Below are positions 6,049-7,679 of a DNA stretch of 7,679 nucleotides, in pieces; within the stretch, counting starts at the first letter, position 1, and the number at the start of each line of letters is the position of its first letter. A program made the translations under genes and the position numbers. The notes below the pieces were generated by a model. It saw only the letters and a program-made list of their open reading frames with translations, searched no databases and was not told where the DNA came from. The stretch covers positions 1 to 7,679 of the forward strand of contig JANPBJ010000116.1 of the NCBI GenBank assembly GCA_031430375.1, given 5' to 3'. This DNA comes from JAENVU01 sp031430375. GTDB taxonomy: Bacteria; Actinomycetota; Acidimicrobiia; IMCC26256; JAENVU01.

Positions 6049-6067
6049 ATCGGGTAGGTGGCCCGAC
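6049..6067. terminator. Inverted repeat TCGGG-N7-CCCGA between convergent genes
   Basis: The sequence ATCGGG-N7-CCCGAC gives a 5-bp GC-rich stem in the 100-bp gap between the converging secreted-protein gene and membrane-protein gene. Position suits a bidirectional terminator, but no T-run follows. It also matches 11 of 12 palindrome positions of the elements at 362-380 and 2520-2542, and GGATTACCAG lies just before it. Confidence 0.3.
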
Positions 6068-6114
6068 GAACTGCGCGAGCACGCACGGCACAGCGCATCG
6101 CCGTGTCTGGACAC

Positions 6115-6786
6115 TCAGTCGCGCCGACCTTCGCTCTTGGTGCGGCCCCCGATTCGCAAGAGCGCGATGGCTATGACGAGGGCCGCAGCGAGGATTGCAA
6201 GCGCTCCGATCGAAAGGACTGTCCACAACCCCAGCCCGTCAGACAGCGACACTGCGAACGCAACCGCTTGGAGAAATGCGGCAAGGCACATGAAGAAGAC
6301 CATGAGCTGTTCCGCCGTGCGTTGCACTTGAAACTCGAGTCGTCTGCTGGCGGGATGCGGTATGCGACCGGTCGCAGGGAGTCCGTCGAGGAGCGAGGAA
6401 CGTCGCCCGCTCGGATAGACGTCGCGAACATATTGAAAGACGCTCTCAAGGTGGTGGAGCACTTCTCCTGTCCGAACGACAGCGACGAGGATCGTCGCGG
6501 TGATGGCCGAGTACGCAAACAGAAAACCTGCGATCACCAGGACCTGCGTCCGGGTGCTCAAGGAACCCGCAGCGACGAGGGGTAGACCGACGCTGATCGC
6601 GCCAAGCGTGATCACGAAGAAAAACCCGAGGTACTGGCTTCGTGCAGTCTCGAGGTGTCGGTAGTGCACCCGCGCGTCCGTGTACTCGACGATCAGGAAC
6701 TCCTCAGCAGGGCTCCGGTCCTCGGTCGCGTCGGGCACGCCCAGATCGTAACGGCGTACTCCCCCCGTCGATGGTCCTTCGGTCAC
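6115..6786 (-). CDS. Predicted four-helix integral membrane protein, unknown function
   Basis: Encodes 223 residues from GTG at 6786. I do not recognise the family. An acidic, soluble N-terminus with a helix (AEEFLIVEYTDARVHYRHLETARSQ, about 27-51) leads into two membrane segments at about 52-74 and 82-104. A cytoplasmic-looking stretch of roughly 55 residues follows (106-160, with VLHHLESVFQYVRDVYPSGRR), then two more membrane segments at about 160-182 and 187-210, and a basic tail (GGRTKSEGRRD). The positive residues put both ends and the central loop inside. The start is uncertain: no good ribosome site precedes 6786, and GTG at 6738 is an alternative that keeps all helices. The arrangement of a helical leader plus membrane pairs recalls small effector proteins of anti-phage systems (SLATT/S-4TM type), but no sequence motif supports that, and no sensor gene is adjacent. 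Confidence 0.7.
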   Translation of the reverse strand: MTEGPSTGGVRRYDLGVPDATEDRSPAEEFLIVEYTDARVHYRHLETARSQYLGFFFVITLGAISVGLPLVAAGSLSTRTQVLVIAGFLFAYSAITATILVAVVRTGEVLHHLESVFQYVRDVYPSGRRSSLLDGLPATGRIPHPASRRLEFQVQRTAEQLMVFFMCLAAFLQAVAFAVSLSDGLGLWTVLSIGALAILAAALVIAIALLRIGGRTKSEGRRD

Positions 6787-6999
6787 CCAACCGGGACGTC
6801 ACCCGTGTCATTGGCGCGACGGCCGAGCACACCTGGGTTCCAAACATCGAGCTGGCGACCCGGCGAAATCGCGATCCGCGCAGTCGGCCTGGTCATCGCG
6901 TCACACACATCGGATCGGGAAGCCACTACCCGAACTGGGTGCACTGGCGGCGGACGCGGCCCTCTGGCTATTGCACTGATGATGGCAGGACCGGCGGCA
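6787..6999. other. Intergenic region between hepT and the membrane-protein gene
   Basis: No supported gene. It contains an imperfect palindrome ATCGGG-N9-CCCGAA at 6914-6934, about 130 bases before the membrane-protein start, which could be a terminator of the mntA-hepT operon or an operator; neither is well supported. Confidence 0.35.
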
Positions 7000-7335
7000 T
7001 CAGGGTTGATGCGGTTCGACGGCGCGAAGGACTGCGAGGAGATCTTCTATGACCGTTGCCCAGAGGACGTCGAGATCGATGTCGAAGTAGTGGTGTACGA
7101 GTCGGTCACGCATGCGCGCTGCGTCGTCCCACGCGACTTCCGGATACTGCTGGCGTCCTGAACTCGTGAGTTGTTTCGCAGCCTCGCCGACAATCTCGAC
7201 GAGTTTCGTCAGAGCCAGCCGAAGCATGTCATCGGTCGCGAGATCTTCGCGTGTCCTGCCTGCGACGAAGCGAGCTGCCGTCTCGGCCGCGTCGCGGATG
7301 TGCAGGAGCCGTACGTCGTCAGGCTGCAGCGTCAA
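7000..7335 (-). CDS. hepT: HepT-like HEPN-domain ribonuclease toxin (DUF86)
   Basis: Encodes 111 residues from TTG at 7335. The DUF86/HepT pattern is clear: LQPDDVRLLHIRDAAE near the start, LALTKLVEIVGEAAKQL in the middle, and the HEPN catalytic motif R-x4-H-x-Y as R76-DRLV-H81-H-Y83 in MRDRLVHHYFDID. HepT toxins are RNA-cutting HEPN enzymes; the Tyr of this motif is the residue known to be AMP-modified by the partner MntA nucleotidyltransferase, which switches the toxin off. Both key parts are intact, so the toxin is predicted functional. The start is uncertain: the frame is open to an ATG at 7392 (130 residues), but that would overlap mntA by 74 bases and add a non-family leader. The TTG gives the usual family length and a 17-base overlap. 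It is the second gene of the mntA-hepT operon. Confidence 0.85.
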   Translation of the reverse strand: MTLQPDDVRLLHIRDAAETAARFVAGRTREDLATDDMLRLALTKLVEIVGEAAKQLTSSGRQQYPEVAWDDAARMRDRLVHHYFDIDLDVLWATVIEDLLAVLRAVEPHQP

Positions 7336-7636
7336 AGACCGGCCTGGCGCTGGATCGAACCTCGTCGCGGAAGTAGCGACTGAGGTCACCATATGTACGG
7401 AGGTCGACGGTCCGCTTCCCGCCGAGGAGCGCCTCCAGCAACCGTTGCATACGAGCGAGTCCCATCATCCCTGGGGTTCGACCGGGTTCGAACTCCACCA
7501 ACAAGTCCACGTCACTGTCGGGACGGAAATCATCTCCCAGCGCGCTCCCGAACACGGCGAGCCGACGAATCCCGTTGTCCCGACAAAACGCTGCAAGTGC
7601 CTGGCTGTCCAGGTCAACTCCAGGGGCGATCAGCAT
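7319..7636 (-). CDS. mntA: MntA-like minimal nucleotidyltransferase antitoxin
   Basis: Encodes 105 residues from ATG at 7636; a GTG two codons upstream (7642) is also possible, but GAGAG is better spaced for the ATG. The polymerase-beta-type nucleotidyltransferase signature is present: AVFGSALGDDFRPDSDVDLLVEF gives G30-S31-x10-D42-V-D44, and D78 in KRTVDLR is the likely third carboxylate. In characterised pairs MntA transfers AMP to the HEPN-motif tyrosine of HepT and so acts as an enzymatic antitoxin. The gene overlaps the start of hepT, the usual order in this family. The downstream segment (YGDLSRYFRDEVRSSARPVFDAA) is the typical short C-terminal helix. Full length and apparently intact. 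Confidence 0.87.
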   Translation of the reverse strand: MLIAPGVDLDSQALAAFCRDNGIRRLAVFGSALGDDFRPDSDVDLLVEFEPGRTPGMMGLARMQRLLEALLGGKRTVDLRTYGDLSRYFRDEVRSSARPVFDAAA

Positions 7637-7679
7637 GGGCACATTCTCTCACGCGTCGTACACGGAGCGTGGCCGTCGT

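Noticed and set aside
6655..7161. Plus-strand open frame of 168 residues across the gap before hepT
   Set aside because: It overlaps the membrane-protein gene and hepT antisense, its translation shows no family features, and it has no ribosome site.

Overview
The window is high-GC bacterial DNA. The codon use, the GTG starts, the 4-base GTGA gene overlaps and a secreted protein with long Thr/Ala-Pro linkers suggest an actinobacterium, perhaps of the Acidimicrobiia (Ilumatobacter-like). That placement is inference; no rRNA or other marker gene is present. All genes except one large secreted protein lie on the minus strand.

Layout, left to right. A vapBC-type toxin-antitoxin operon is cut by the left edge (1-306), with its control region at about 307-380. 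A 564-residue protein of the alkaline-phosphatase/phosphodiesterase superfamily follows (621-2315); its expected metal-site residues look partly replaced. Next is a translationally coupled pair, a PaaI-like hotdog thioesterase and a DUF1810 protein (2617-3503). A short remnant resembling the C-terminus of a TM0106-type RecB-like nuclease sits upstream of that pair (3538-3780). The only plus-strand gene (4017-6014) encodes a secreted protein of two tandem beta-helix-like domains joined by a Thr-rich linker. A convergent four-helix membrane protein of unknown function follows (6115-6786). A second, different toxin-antitoxin pair, mntA-hepT, fills the right end (7000-7636).

The most unusual non-coding signal is shared between two places. 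The DNA just upstream of vapB and the DNA upstream of the phosphodiesterase-like gene align without gaps at an exact 2160-bp offset. Both carry a TCTGATAAT element that could be a -10 box, and both carry the palindrome ATCGGG-N7-CCCGAT with identical spacing. This suggests either a common regulator or a diverged dispersed repeat.

The genes do not form one obvious pathway. Two toxin-antitoxin modules, a nuclease remnant, unrelated single genes and an internally duplicated surface protein look like an accessory or rearranged chromosomal segment. No RNA genes, CRISPR arrays, transposases or attachment sites were found.
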